Assembly: GCA_963712655.1 (NCBI GenBank)
Contig: CAVQIT010000008.1
Coordinates: forward strand, 1,550,001-1,614,000
Source: Pollutimonas sp963712655
Lineage (GTDB): Bacteria > Pseudomonadota > Gammaproteobacteria > Burkholderiales > Burkholderiaceae_B
Length of the DNA stretch: 64,000 nt
Direction of reading: 5' to 3'
Shown piece after piece: positions 25,438 to 34,708 of the stretch. The first letter of the stretch is position 1. Every line of letters begins with the position of its first letter. Under the pieces are notes generated by a model that was not told the DNA's origin, did not search any database, and worked only from the letters and a program-made list of their open reading frames with translations. Both the position numbers and the translations under genes were made by a program.

Positions 25438-26619
25438 ATGAAAAGAAATCGTATTACCAAGGTTGAAGCCGTCAGTCTTTACGTACCGTTGAAAGAAAAA
25501 ATCCAGGCGCCGATCAGCGTGCCGCATGCCTCGGAACTGGAGGACATTATTTTCAGCGGATACCGCACAACCCTGGTGCGCATCGACACCGAGGAAGGGA
25601 TAAGCGGCGTGGGCGAGTGCATGGTCAGGCTGACGCCCACGGCGACCCGCGATATCGTTCGCGATCTCACGCCTATGCTGATCGGCCGCGACGTCCTGGA
25701 CCGCGAAGCAATCTGGGAATTGCTGTACGGCACGATGATGAACCGGGGCCATTCGCGCGGCTTTTACACCGAGGCGATGAGCGGCATCGATATCGCCTTG
25801 TGGGATTGCGCGGCCAAAACACTGGATGTTCCGCTCTACACGCTGTTGGGCGGACGGCATCACCAGAAACTGGCGGCCTATGCCTCGTCCATACGTTTCC
25901 GCGAAATGGACGTGGTCATTGCCCAGGCGCTGGATTACAAGAAGCGCGGGTTCAAGGCAATGAAGATCAAGATTGGCCGCAATCTGGATAACCCCAAGCT
26001 GGATATTGATTTTGTCCGCTCGATCCGCGAAGCCGTGGGCGATGATATCCGGCTGATGGTCGATGCGAACTGCGCCTACGGCGAAGATGTCGCAACCGCG
26101 ATGAAAGTCGGGCGCGCCATGCAGGACCTGGATATTTATTGGTTCGAAGAGCCCCTCAGTCCGGATAACATAGACGGCAATGCGCAACTTGCAGCCGCCC
26201 TGGACATCAACATTGCGCTGGGCGAAGCCGATTTCATGATGTACGGCGCGCGGGAATTTATCGCGCGCAAGGCCGTCGATATTTTCCAGCCCAACATAAG
26301 CCGTACTGGCGGTATCACCGAAGCGCGGCGTATCGCGGCCATGCTGCAAGCGCATCACATTCCCTATGCGCCGCACACCGGCAGCTGCTCGGCGGTCTGC
26401 CTGGCGGCCACGCTGCAGTTCGCGGTGTCGCTGCCGAATTTCCTGATGTTCGAGTATATGCAAAGCGACTGGTCCAAGACCCAGCCGAATCCGTTGCGCC
26501 ACGATCTGCTCAAACAGCCTGTGGAAGTGTTCGAGGATGGTTTCATGGTCATCCAGGAACGGCCCGGCATCGGCGTCGAGCTTAACGAAGACGTGGTGGA
26601 CAACTGGCGCGTCGCTTGA
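25438..26619 (+). CDS. Mandelate racemase/muconate lactonizing enzyme family (enolase superfamily)
   Basis: This 393-residue enzyme has the N-terminal capping domain and the barrel with expected residues: the KxK motif (MKIKIG), metal ligands in MVDANCAYG, the Glu in FEEPLSP and the acid in ALGEADF, then the Asp-His dyad (DIFQPNISRTGG and YAPHTGSC). This arrangement fits the mandelate-racemase subgroup, which dehydrates sugar acids or racemises hydroxy acids. The pairing with a lactonase-like amidohydrolase and Bug receptor supports acid sugar dehydration. Exact substrate unknown. Confidence 0.92.
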   Translation: MKRNRITKVEAVSLYVPLKEKIQAPISVPHASELEDIIFSGYRTTLVRIDTEEGISGVGECMVRLTPTATRDIVRDLTPMLIGRDVLDREAIWELLYGTMMNRGHSRGFYTEAMSGIDIALWDCAAKTLDVPLYTLLGGRHHQKLAAYASSIRFREMDVVIAQALDYKKRGFKAMKIKIGRNLDNPKLDIDFVRSIREAVGDDIRLMVDANCAYGEDVATAMKVGRAMQDLDIYWFEEPLSPDNIDGNAQLAAALDINIALGEADFMMYGAREFIARKAVDIFQPNISRTGGITEARRIAAMLQAHHIPYAPHTGSCSAVCLAATLQFAVSLPNFLMFEYMQSDWSKTQPNPLRHDLLKQPVEVFEDGFMVIQERPGIGVELNEDVVDNWRVA

Positions 26620-26629
26620 CCGCATTCCT

Positions 26630-27727
26630 ATGCCGACCGATCCCGCCGCACATCCCGCAACCGGTCACGCCCACCTGGCGGTGGATAACGCATGGCTGGC
26701 CAAGCGAACCGAAAATGCGATAGATGGCGCGCTTCCCATTGTGGATGCGCACCACCATCTTTGGGATCGTTCGCGGTCGCCTCGATACTTGCTGGACGAT
26801 CTGTTGGCGGACCTGGATAGCGGCCACAATATCATTGGCACAGTGTTCGTCGAATGCCGCGCCATGTATCGCGCCGACGGGCCGGCTGGATTGCGGCCAG
26901 TCGGGGAAACCGAGTTCGTCAATGGCATCGCGGCGATGAGCGCCAGCGGCGATTATGGCGCGTCGCGGCTCTGCCGCGGCATTGTGGGCTCGGCGGATCT
27001 CAGGCTTGGCGATCAGGTGCGCGCCGTTATCGAGGCGCACCAGCGCGCCGGCGGCGATAGGTTCCGGGGAATCCGGCAAATCGCCGCTTGCCATGACAGC
27101 CCGCAAGTACGAGTAGCCGGGCCTGTCCCGCAGCCGGAATTGCTGGCCGACTCGGATTTTCGCAAGGGGTTTGCGCTGCTCGCGCCGTCCGGCCTTAGTT
27201 TCGACGCCTGGGTCTACCACACTCAACTTGGCGAAGTCGCCGATCTGGCCAGGGCGTTTCCCGATACGGCAATTATGCTGAACCATAGCGGCGGCCCGAT
27301 CAGGATCGGGCCGTATGCGAATCGGCGGGAAGAAGGTTTTTCCGAATGGCGCGATGGGATGCAAGAGCTGGCCCGTTGCCCTAACGTCTTGGTGAAACTC
27401 GGCGGTTTGGGGATGCGGCTGGGGGGATACGCCTTCAACGAAAGGCCTAGGCCGCCTTCTTCGGCTGACCTGGCTGCCGCTTGGAGGCCATTTCTTGAAA
27501 CCTGTATTGAAGGGTTCGGCAGCAAGCGTTGTATGTTCGAAAGCAATTTTCCCGTGGAAAAGGGCAGTTGCAGCTACGGCATTCTCTGGAACGCATTCAA
27601 GCGTATTACGTCGGCCTGTTCGCCCGATGAAAAGACCGATCTGTTTTCCCGTACCGCCGCGTGCGCCTATAGGCTGGATGGGCTTTCCGTCCCGGCCGGG
27701 GCCGGTTCGCTGTTCTCCCTCAAGTAA
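26630..27727 (+). CDS. TIM-barrel amidohydrolase, sugar lactonase-like (COG3618 type)
   Basis: This 365-residue metal-dependent hydrolase has the motif VDAHHHLWD near residue 39, an internal HSGGP motif (IMLNHSGGPI) and a late FESNFPVEK segment that carries the last metal-site acid in this family. Members include L-fuconolactone and 4-sulfomuconolactone hydrolases. ATG 26630 is 10 bases after the dehydratase stop; the longer frame overlaps that gene. Together with the dehydratase it probably converts a lactone to its acid before dehydration (inference). Confidence 0.88.
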   Translation: MPTDPAAHPATGHAHLAVDNAWLAKRTENAIDGALPIVDAHHHLWDRSRSPRYLLDDLLADLDSGHNIIGTVFVECRAMYRADGPAGLRPVGETEFVNGIAAMSASGDYGASRLCRGIVGSADLRLGDQVRAVIEAHQRAGGDRFRGIRQIAACHDSPQVRVAGPVPQPELLADSDFRKGFALLAPSGLSFDAWVYHTQLGEVADLARAFPDTAIMLNHSGGPIRIGPYANRREEGFSEWRDGMQELARCPNVLVKLGGLGMRLGGYAFNERPRPPSSADLAAAWRPFLETCIEGFGSKRCMFESNFPVEKGSCSYGILWNAFKRITSACSPDEKTDLFSRTAACAYRLDGLSVPAGAGSLFSLK

Positions 27728-27750
27728 ACCAGAACGATTAGAGGCTAAAA

Positions 27751-28740
27751 ATGAAACGACATTTGCGTGGATTTGCAAAAGCATGTTTGGCGGCAGGCTT
27801 GGTTCTAGCATGCGCCCAGGCTCAAGCGGCGGATGCGGGAAAAGGGTTTCCCGCCAAGCCGATCACCTTGCTGGTAGGCTTTGCCGCGGGCGGAAGCGTC
27901 GATAACGCCGCGCGCCTGATTGCCCAGACGCTCGGCGCGGCGGGCTGGAATGTCGTGGTTCAGAACCGCACCGGCGCCAGCGGCCTGATAGCCATGCGCG
28001 AACTGGCTCGCAGCGCGCCGGACGGCTATACCTTGATGATGGGATCGGTCAGCAATCTCGCGATGGTGCCGGCGGCGATGAAGAATCCGCAGATCGACCC
28101 GGTACGGGATCTCGCGCCTGTCGTGCAGATCGGAAGCGCTCCGTTGGTGCTTATTGTTCCACCTGATTCGCCGATTCATTCCGTCAAGGATTTGATCAAG
28201 CAGGCAAAGGGCAGCGCCGACGGCCTGAACTACGCTTCGGGCGGAATTGCTACGCCGCCCCATCTGGCTGGCGCATTGTTTGCAAGCATGGCGGGTGTTT
28301 CGGTCAACCATATTCCGTATCGCGGCGAGGCGCCGGCCATTGTCGACCTGATCGGCAAGCAAGTACCGGTGATGTTTGCGAACATTACCGCGGCGATGCC
28401 GCAGGTTCAGGGTAAAACGCTACGCGCGGTGGCGGTGACAAGCAAGGAGCGCGTACCCGTGGCGCCTTCGATCCCGACAATGTCGGAATCCGGCTTGCCC
28501 GGCTTCGAAGTGCAGAACTGGTATGGCATCATGGCGCCCGCCGCCACGCCCGGCGACGTCGTGGCCCGCATCCATGATGAGGTGACGAAAGTGTTGCGCC
28601 AACCCGATCTGAAGAAGCAGTTTTCCGACCAGGGTTTTACTATCGAAAACATGTCGTCAGCGGATTTCGGCAAGCACATTCAATCCGAATTTGATAAGTG
28701 GGCGAAGGTTACCAAGGCGGTCGGGGTGACTCTCGACTAG
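27751..28740 (+). CDS. Bug-family tripartite tricarboxylate transporter receptor
   Basis: This 329-residue periplasmic receptor begins with a signal peptide (about residues 1-27, cleavage after AQA) and shows the Bug core: FPAKPITLLVGF, the AAGGSVDNAAR loop and RSAPDGYTLMMG. It follows the amidohydrolase by 23 bases with GAGGCTAAAA before the ATG, so it probably delivers the substrate of this operon. No TctA or TctB permease gene is in the window. The preceding genes and the convergent two-component system downstream are separate functional units. Confidence 0.92.
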   Translation: MKRHLRGFAKACLAAGLVLACAQAQAADAGKGFPAKPITLLVGFAAGGSVDNAARLIAQTLGAAGWNVVVQNRTGASGLIAMRELARSAPDGYTLMMGSVSNLAMVPAAMKNPQIDPVRDLAPVVQIGSAPLVLIVPPDSPIHSVKDLIKQAKGSADGLNYASGGIATPPHLAGALFASMAGVSVNHIPYRGEAPAIVDLIGKQVPVMFANITAAMPQVQGKTLRAVAVTSKERVPVAPSIPTMSESGLPGFEVQNWYGIMAPAATPGDVVARIHDEVTKVLRQPDLKKQFSDQGFTIENMSSADFGKHIQSEFDKWAKVTKAVGVTLD

Positions 28741-28783
28741 ATGCCTATGGCCGTCAGGCGGGGCGTTTCAGGTAGACGGTATG

Positions 28784-30116
28784 TCATACCGAGCCGGTCA
28801 GCCGGATCTCCGCCGATAGGCCGCCGCCTTCCCGGTTGCTCAGGATCAGATTCCCGCCGATCACCGAGGCCAACTGGTGGGCGATGGCCAGCCCCAGGCC
28901 GGTGCCGCCCGTGTCGCGGCTGCGTGAGTTTTCCAGACGGTAAAAAGGCTGCAATACCGCATCGAGCTCGTCTTGCGGAATGCCGGGTCCCCGGTCCAGC
29001 ACGAAAATCGAAATGGAATTTTCGTCCGGAGAGCGTATGCAGACCTCGGCCGCACCCGCAAATTTCAACGCATTATCGATCAGATTGCCCAATATGCGGC
29101 GCAATGCATGCGGGCGAGTCAAGAGCGGCGCCGCATGGCTTCCATTCAGGCTTACGTCTTTCCCGCTGTCCTGATAGTCGCAGACCAGGCTATCCAGGAA
29201 GGCGTCAAGGTCGATGCGGCCTGGTGTTTCCGTGATGCCGTGGGCGCTGCGCGCATAGGCGATGCCTTCGCGGACCAGGCGCTCCACTTCGTCCAGGTCT
29301 TGCGTCAGCTTTTCTTTATCGGCGGATTCCTCCATGAATTCCGATCTGAGCTTCATGCGCGTAATCGGCGTTTGCAGATCGTGGGAAATGGCGCCCAGTA
29401 TTTGCATGCGCTCCGCCAAATGAGCCGAAATACGGTCTTGCATGGCATTGAATGCCATGGCCGCGTGCGCCACTTCGGCAGGCCCGCTTTCGCTCAGGCG
29501 GGGGCTTTTTTTGTTTGGGTCGAGCGAATCGGCGGCATGGGCAAGCCCAGTCAGCGGGCGGATGGCCGAGCGGACGGCAAGCCAGGCGCACCCCGCCAGC
29601 AGCGCAAGCTGCGCGAGCAGCACCACGGGCAGCCACAGCGCCAGCGGCATGATGGACAGATGCATATCCACGGTGACAGGCTGGCCGTCTTTCAGCCGCA
29701 CGCGCGCCTGGATATGCCTGGGATCCCCGGATACGCTGCGTATCGTCAGCGGATAGGCTTCTTTCAATGCATGACTCAATAGCTTTGCCGGCCGTCTGCG
29801 CGGCGGCAGTCGCCAATGGCTGATCGGCCTGGCCGTTGCCCAGGAGATAACGGCGGTTTCCGTTATCCAGGCGAGCCAGCCAGGCCGGGCGCTCGTCCGC
29901 GGGCAGGCGATCCAGAATGGCGATGGCCACAACGATGTCGCGCTCCAGATTGTCCAGCATCATCGACTTGGCCGCGTCATAGCGTTCGTAGAAGAGCAAG
30001 GCGAAAGACAGGGCGTGGGCCAGCACCAGCCCGACCAGGAAAATCAGGAAGAGCCTGGCCACGAGAGTGCGGGGCCATGCCCGCATACGCCCTTGGGTGC
30101 CGGATACGTTCGTCAT
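28784..30116 (-). pseudogene. Sensor histidine kinase with a one-base frameshift
   Basis: Read in one frame from ATG 30116, the N-terminus is a normal membrane sensor (membrane segment LFLIFLVGLVLAHALSFALL and a periplasmic part to about ADQPLATAAAQTAGK). The rest, from LLSHALKEAYPL through a HAMP region, HisKA (GAISHDLQTPITRMKL), and a complete ATPase domain (GGTGLGLAIAHQL) lies in the next frame. The switch falls at the AAA run complementary to 29786-29788; removing one A rejoins the frames. The span is 1333 bases, one more than a multiple of three. Gene is broken as written, or the extra base is a sequencing error. It overlaps the response regulator stop by 4 bases. Confidence 0.85.
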
Positions 30117-30854
30117 GGCTGCTCTGATATTTCGACAGCGGCGGAAAACACATAGCCTTCGCTGCGCACGGTCTTGATGTAGCTGGGCTCGCGCGCGTCT
30201 TCGCGCAGGCGCTGGCGCAGACGGCTGACCAGCAGGTCGATGGAGCGGCCGAAAAGGTCGGCGTCGCGTCCTTGCGTCAGGTTGAGCAACTGGTCGCGGT
30301 TCAGGACACGCTGCGGATGATCCAGGAATACACGCAGCAGCCGGTATTCCGCGCCGCTCAGCGACACAATGGTGCCGTCGGCGTCAAGCAGGTGGCGGGC
30401 CGTGGTGTCCAGCCGCCAATCGCCGAACGCGACCTGCCGGCCGGGTTCGGTTACCTGGAAATTGGGCGGCAGCATGCGCGTGCGGCGCAGGACCGCCTTG
30501 ATGCGGGCCAACAGTTCGCGCGCCACGAAAGGCTTGACGATGTAATCGTCCGCGCCCATTTCCAGGCCGATGACGCGGTCCATGTCGTCGTCGCGCGCGG
30601 TCAGCAGCAGCACCGGCGATTTTCCGGTGTTTGCCGCCGCGCAGTTCGCGGCAAAGCACCAGGCCGTCGTCGCCCGGCATCATGATGTCCAGCACGATCA
30701 GGTCGACCGCCGTGTTTTCAAGCAGGGCGCGCATCTGCCGGCCGTCGGCCGCGAACGTGACGTCCAGGCCGTTCTTTTTCAGGAAATTGCCGACCAACTC
30801 GCGGATTTCACGATCGTCGTCGACAATCAGGATGTGATCCACATGGTCCATCAT
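30113..30854 (-). pseudogene. OmpR-family response regulator with a one-base frameshift
   Basis: The receiver begins in one frame (DHILIVDDDREIRELV, phospho-Asp in VLDIMMPGDDG, to CRELRG) and continues in another (GKSPVLLLTARDDDMDRV, then the KPF motif and an OmpR winged-helix domain). The frames meet around 30631-30640, where removing one G from the minus-strand GCGGCGGC run restores a full-length protein of about 246 residues. The span of 742 bases is one more than a multiple of three. As the adjacent kinase is also shifted by one base, either the system is decaying or the assembly has indel errors here. Confidence 0.85.
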
Positions 30855-30857
30855 CGG

Positions 30858-31040
30858 CTACCTGTCCCGGGAATATGACGGCAGGGTCCGCCCGACGGGC
30901 TTACCCTCGCGGCACATTGTATCCAAACGGGCAAGCTGCGGACTCCCGGCCCATGCCGCAATGCGGGGGCGCCCGGATACGGCATGCATGCTGATGATCG
31001 CGCCGCAATGGCGGGATCCTGAAAATAATTGCTCGGCCAT
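30858..31040 (-). CDS. Possible small protein preceding the two-component operon
   Basis: This 60-residue frame (begins MAEQLFSGSRHCGAIISMHA) has a strong AGGAG site 7 bases before ATG 31040 and ends 3 bases before the response-regulator start, which would make it the first gene of that operon. The sequence has two Cys residues and a basic C-terminus and no recognised domain, signal peptide or membrane segment. It may be a leader gene or a chance frame with a good ribosome site. I do not recognise it. Confidence 0.4.
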   Translation of the reverse strand: MAEQLFSGSRHCGAIISMHAVSGRPRIAAWAGSPQLARLDTMCREGKPVGRTLPSYSRDR

Positions 31041-31215
31041 TGTGTTCTCCTGAAGTGGGATTTCAGTGTTATAGCGCCTGGCGCCGCATGAATTGTGTCG
31101 TACTGTGTACAGAGCCTCGCGCGATACAAAACATTGAAATTCTATGCGATCCGGACATAGACGGGATACCTGATCCCGGTCAAATGTAGTCTTTCCAATG
31201 ACCGGATCACACCTC

Positions 31216-31905
31216 ATGGCCTCGATCGATACTCCTCTTGCCCTGCTTGCCGGGGTGCTGACCATTGCATCGCCCTGCGTATTGCCGCTGCTGCCCATCC
31301 TGCTGGGCACATCTGTCGAGCGCTCGGGCCGTTTGCGGCCTCTTTTCGTGGTCATGGGCTTTGTCCTGGCGTTTGCCGGACTGGGGATAGCGCTCAGCCT
31401 TTTGTCGAATTCGATCGAATTCGTGCACGAGGGGGTGCGTTCGGCCTCGATAGCCCTGCTCGCGATTTTCGGCTTGCTGCGCATTTGGCCGCAGCCGTAT
31501 GACTGGCTGATCGCCAGGTTTGGCGGGCCGCTGCAGCGCGTTGTGTCGTTGACCGGCAATACCGGCAGCGGCAACGCGGGCGGTTTCGTGCTGGGCATGT
31601 CGCTGGGAGCGGTCTGGACGCCATGCGCCGGACCGGTGCTGGCGTCGATATTGATTCTGGCCGCCAAAGCGCAAGACCTGGGCCAGTCCAGCCTGCTGCT
31701 CTTGTTGTACGCCATAGGCGCCGGGATACCCATGCTGGTCATTGCCTATGGCGGCAAGTTCATCGCAACGCGAGTCGGCAAGGTTGCCCGGCATGCCCAT
31801 CGGCTGCAGCAGGGGTTCGGCGTGCTGTTGCTGCTGACCGCGTTCGCCATTTATTTCCAGTACGACATTCTGATTTATGCCTGGATTTCCAACCTTTTCA
31901 ACTGA
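31216..31905 (+). CDS. ccdA: CcdA-type thiol-disulfide transmembrane protein
   Basis: This 229-residue, six-segment inner-membrane protein moves reducing equivalents from cytoplasmic thioredoxin to the periplasm. The two conserved half-sites are ASPCVLPLLP near the N-terminus and WTPCAGPVLA in the fourth segment, each with the redox Cys. ATG 31216 has GGAT 8 bases upstream; ATG 31198, in frame, is the alternative. It is followed 17 bases later by a TlpA-like thioredoxin, the expected periplasmic partner, and is divergent from the two-component system. Confidence 0.92.
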   Translation: MASIDTPLALLAGVLTIASPCVLPLLPILLGTSVERSGRLRPLFVVMGFVLAFAGLGIALSLLSNSIEFVHEGVRSASIALLAIFGLLRIWPQPYDWLIARFGGPLQRVVSLTGNTGSGNAGGFVLGMSLGAVWTPCAGPVLASILILAAKAQDLGQSSLLLLLYAIGAGIPMLVIAYGGKFIATRVGKVARHAHRLQQGFGVLLLLTAFAIYFQYDILIYAWISNLFN

Positions 31906-31922
31906 CCACCAAGGAGTAACAC

Positions 31923-32450
31923 ATGCTTCCCACACTGAGAAAACTGACACTGGCTGCCTTGTTTCTGACTTCAGCGGTGCATGCCGCGCCGCAAACAGAC
32001 CCGGTGCCCGCCCCGGAATTCGCCGGGATCGAGAAATGGCTAAACAGCGAGCCGCTGACCATGTCCGCCTTGCGCGGCAAGGTGGTATTGGTCGATTTCT
32101 GGACTTATACCTGCATCAACTGCATACACACGCTGCCCTATGTCAAAAGCTGGCACCAGAAGTACAAGGACCAAGGCTTGACGGTTGTCGGCGTGCATAC
32201 CCCGGAGTTCCCATTCGAGCGTTCCAGCAAGAACGTGGCCGCGGCGATCGAGCGCTTCGGCATCGAGTATCCCGTAGCGCAGGATAATCGGTATACGACA
32301 TGGGAGGCATACAACAACAATTATTGGCCCGCAGTTTATCTGATCGATAAACAAGGCAAGATTGTCTACAGGCATTTCGGCGAAGGCAACTACAAGGAGA
32401 CCGAGGCTGCGATCCAGAATCTGCTGGCGCAGCCGGGGCAGGCAAGCTAA
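31923..32450 (+). CDS. Exported TlpA/DipZ-like thioredoxin
   Basis: This 175-residue periplasmic thioredoxin-fold protein has a signal peptide (about residues 1-20) and the active site WTYTCINCIHTLPY. The domain resembles the C-terminal thioredoxin domain of DipZ proteins, with the VGVHTPEFPFE segment. An AAGGAG site precedes ATG 31923. Supplied with electrons by the CcdA protein upstream, it probably keeps exported cysteines reduced or supports methionine sulfoxide or cytochrome c repair. Its end overlaps the convergent MFS gene by 4 bases. Confidence 0.92.
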   Translation: MLPTLRKLTLAALFLTSAVHAAPQTDPVPAPEFAGIEKWLNSEPLTMSALRGKVVLVDFWTYTCINCIHTLPYVKSWHQKYKDQGLTVVGVHTPEFPFERSSKNVAAAIERFGIEYPVAQDNRYTTWEAYNNNYWPAVYLIDKQGKIVYRHFGEGNYKETEAAIQNLLAQPGQAS

Positions 32451-33709
32451 GCGCGGGCAGCGGCTGGCCGCGCCATCAAGGTGAACTCCTTGGGCGGCAG
32501 GAAAAGCACGGTCACGGCGGCGATTAGCAGGAAAATGCCGGCGCTGCCGAAGGCGATCCAGTGGGTGCCGAACATTTCGTAGCCCCAGCCGCCCAGCCAT
32601 GAACTGATCATTGCGCCTATCTGGTGACCCAGGTAGGCGCAGCCGTACAGTACGCCGACCAATCGCACGCCATAGATATCGGCCATGATGGCCGACGACA
32701 GGGCAATGCTGCCGGCCCATACAATGCCGCCCAGGGCCGCCGTGGCATAGAGCTCCCAATGCGCGCCGGCGAGCATCAAGGCAAAGAATCCCAGGCCCCT
32801 GACCAGGTAGATAGCGGACAGGAGCTTCTTGCGCGGCAGGCTGTCGGAAAACCGGCCCAGCAGCAGGGTGCTGAAAATGGCGACCAGGCCGATCAGCCCT
32901 ATGCCCAGCGAACTGGTCGTGGCATCGAAACCGTGATCCATCAGCATGGGGACGCCGTGTGTGCCCAGCAGATTCATGCTGAAGCCGCAAGCGAACAAGC
33001 CCGTGGTGATCTTCCAGAAGGGCGCGGTGCGCAGGGCGTCGCGCAGCTTCAGGCTTTCCTGCCGGGAGCGCATGCTCATTGGCTGGGCGGCGATCTGCTC
33101 GGATGTCTGGTCGCCATGTTCCGGCGCATCGTCGCGAATGACGAAGAGCGCCATGGGGACGGTGAACAGAGTATAGATGGCGGCGAACCCAAGTATGGTT
33201 GCCTGCCAGCCCACCGCCTGGATTGCGCTGGTCAGCAGCGGCGTCATGACCGCGATGCCCGCCATGGAGCCGGTGGACAGAAAGAACAAGGCCATGCCCC
33301 GGCGGCGGATGAACCATCTGGCGAGCACGGGGGTAAGCGTAATCGGGCTGGCCAAGGCAAGGCCGAGGGACAGCAATATGCCGAAGGCGAGCAGGAAACT
33401 GACGGAGTCGCGGGCGTTTACCGTCCAGATCGACGCCACTACGACAATGGCATTGCCCAGCAACAAGACCGGGCGCGTGCCATATTTGCCGACCAGGTAG
33501 CCCGCAAACGGCATGCCCAGGCCATAGCAAAGCATGCCAATGGCGATGATGCCCGAGAGCAGGCTGCGGGTAAAGCCGAGGTCTTGCACCATGGGCAGGA
33601 AAAAGGGCCCTATGCCCATGCGCATGCCTACCGTCAGCAAGGTCAGCACCGTTGCCGCGGCAACGATGTTCCATCCGAAATACCAGCTTCCCATACGGTT
33701 TGCAGCCAC
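32447..33709 (-). CDS. MFS transporter, monocarboxylate-like
   Basis: This 420-residue inner-membrane protein has 12 predicted segments, a first helix with WYFGWNIVAAATVLTLLT, and the loop GKYGTRPVLL between helices 2 and 3 (MFS signature). A hydrophilic loop of about 50 residues after helix 6 is rich in acidic and Met/Arg residues. GTG 33709 is chosen because GGAGA lies 6 bases upstream; ATG 33694 is the alternative and the longer ATG 33751 frame adds a basic tail. It probably moves an organic acid; no partner gene identifies which. Confidence 0.88.
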   Translation of the reverse strand: MAANRMGSWYFGWNIVAAATVLTLLTVGMRMGIGPFFLPMVQDLGFTRSLLSGIIAIGMLCYGLGMPFAGYLVGKYGTRPVLLLGNAIVVVASIWTVNARDSVSFLLAFGILLSLGLALASPITLTPVLARWFIRRRGMALFFLSTGSMAGIAVMTPLLTSAIQAVGWQATILGFAAIYTLFTVPMALFVIRDDAPEHGDQTSEQIAAQPMSMRSRQESLKLRDALRTAPFWKITTGLFACGFSMNLLGTHGVPMLMDHGFDATTSSLGIGLIGLVAIFSTLLLGRFSDSLPRKKLLSAIYLVRGLGFFALMLAGAHWELYATAALGGIVWAGSIALSSAIMADIYGVRLVGVLYGCAYLGHQIGAMISSWLGGWGYEMFGTHWIAFGSAGIFLLIAAVTVLFLPPKEFTLMARPAAARA

Positions 33710-33932
33710 TTTTTGTCTCCGGCTATGTTGCTTTTTCCCGGCGCCAGGCATCGATGGGATGCGCTTGGACCGGGCATTCTTGGTGTATAGGGAAACTATA
33801 GCCGACTGGCGCCCGAAAAACTTTCAACAAGGCAGAAATTGCCTCGTGCCTACCCGCGGCAGTGTACAGTTCAGCACGGCCTGTGACTCGGGCTGCGCCG
33901 TACTCCACCAAATGCTCACTGGAGCCGTTCGT

Positions 33933-34697
33933 ATGCATGACATTTTCAGTTGGCCGGCATTATTGTTGTTTGCGCTGTTCTCGGTGCTCGGCCTTTCCTT
34001 TTTTCTGATCGGAAATCTTTTCCTGCGATTCTTCGCTCGCCAGGCCGTTGCCGACCCATTGTCCATACCGGTCGGAGCGTTCATAGGCACCGTGGCGACC
34101 ACCTGGGCTTTGTCGCTGGGTTTCCTGGCGGCGGATGTCTGGTCGATCAATTCGCTGGCGGGGCAGGCGGCAAGCGCGGAACGGTCGTCAATTTTGAGGT
34201 TGGAAGGCGTAGCCAAGCCTGAAGCTCTGGACGCTTCCGAGCTGATGGCAGGCATTTCGGTCTACCGATCGACGGTAAGCCGGGTGGAGTGGTCGGAGGG
34301 GCTCAACCGTTTGCCGTCGGACCAGGTCGAAGCGGCGCTGCAGCATTTGCGGGTCTCCATCCTTCTTCTCGCCCAGGAAGACGTTCCCGCTTCGATAATG
34401 GGGCAGATCGTGCGGACTTTCGACGAATTGCAGGATGCAAGAAACACCAGGCTGGCGCTGGGCAGCAGCTCGATCGATAGTTATAAGTGGTATCTGGTTC
34501 TGACCCTGACGATACTGACTTTGCTTGCAACATCCGCCATTCACGCGGACCGCCCGCGCGCCGGCAATAAAGCGCTTGTCATTTATTCCCTGACAGCGGC
34601 AATGAGCCTGTGGATTTTGGCCATACACGCAAGTCCGTATACCGGCGCCGCGCATTTGGGTCCGGAATCGCTGCGGCAGCACCAAGGTCCTGGATGA
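33933..34697 (+). CDS. DUF4239-like membrane protein
   Basis: This 254-residue protein has an N-terminal hydrophobic segment (PALLLFALFSVLGLSFFLIG), a second (FIGTVATTWALSLGFLAADV), a central helical soluble part and two C-terminal segments (YLVLTLTILTLLATSAIHADR and IYSLTAAMSLWILAI). The order matches the bestrophin-like DUF4239 group, possibly an anion channel. ATG 33933 has GGAG 8 bases upstream. It converges on the last gene of the srf cluster with an 11-base gap and is divergent from the MFS gene. Confidence 0.75.
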   Translation: MHDIFSWPALLLFALFSVLGLSFFLIGNLFLRFFARQAVADPLSIPVGAFIGTVATTWALSLGFLAADVWSINSLAGQAASAERSSILRLEGVAKPEALDASELMAGISVYRSTVSRVEWSEGLNRLPSDQVEAALQHLRVSILLLAQEDVPASIMGQIVRTFDELQDARNTRLALGSSSIDSYKWYLVLTLTILTLLATSAIHADRPRAGNKALVIYSLTAAMSLWILAIHASPYTGAAHLGPESLRQHQGPG

Positions 34698-34708
34698 CAG
34701 ACCGCGAA

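Noticed and set aside
30858..31742. A long minus-strand frame running through ccdA.
   Set aside because: Overlaps a clear membrane protein gene; only its last 60 codons have a ribosome site and are listed separately.
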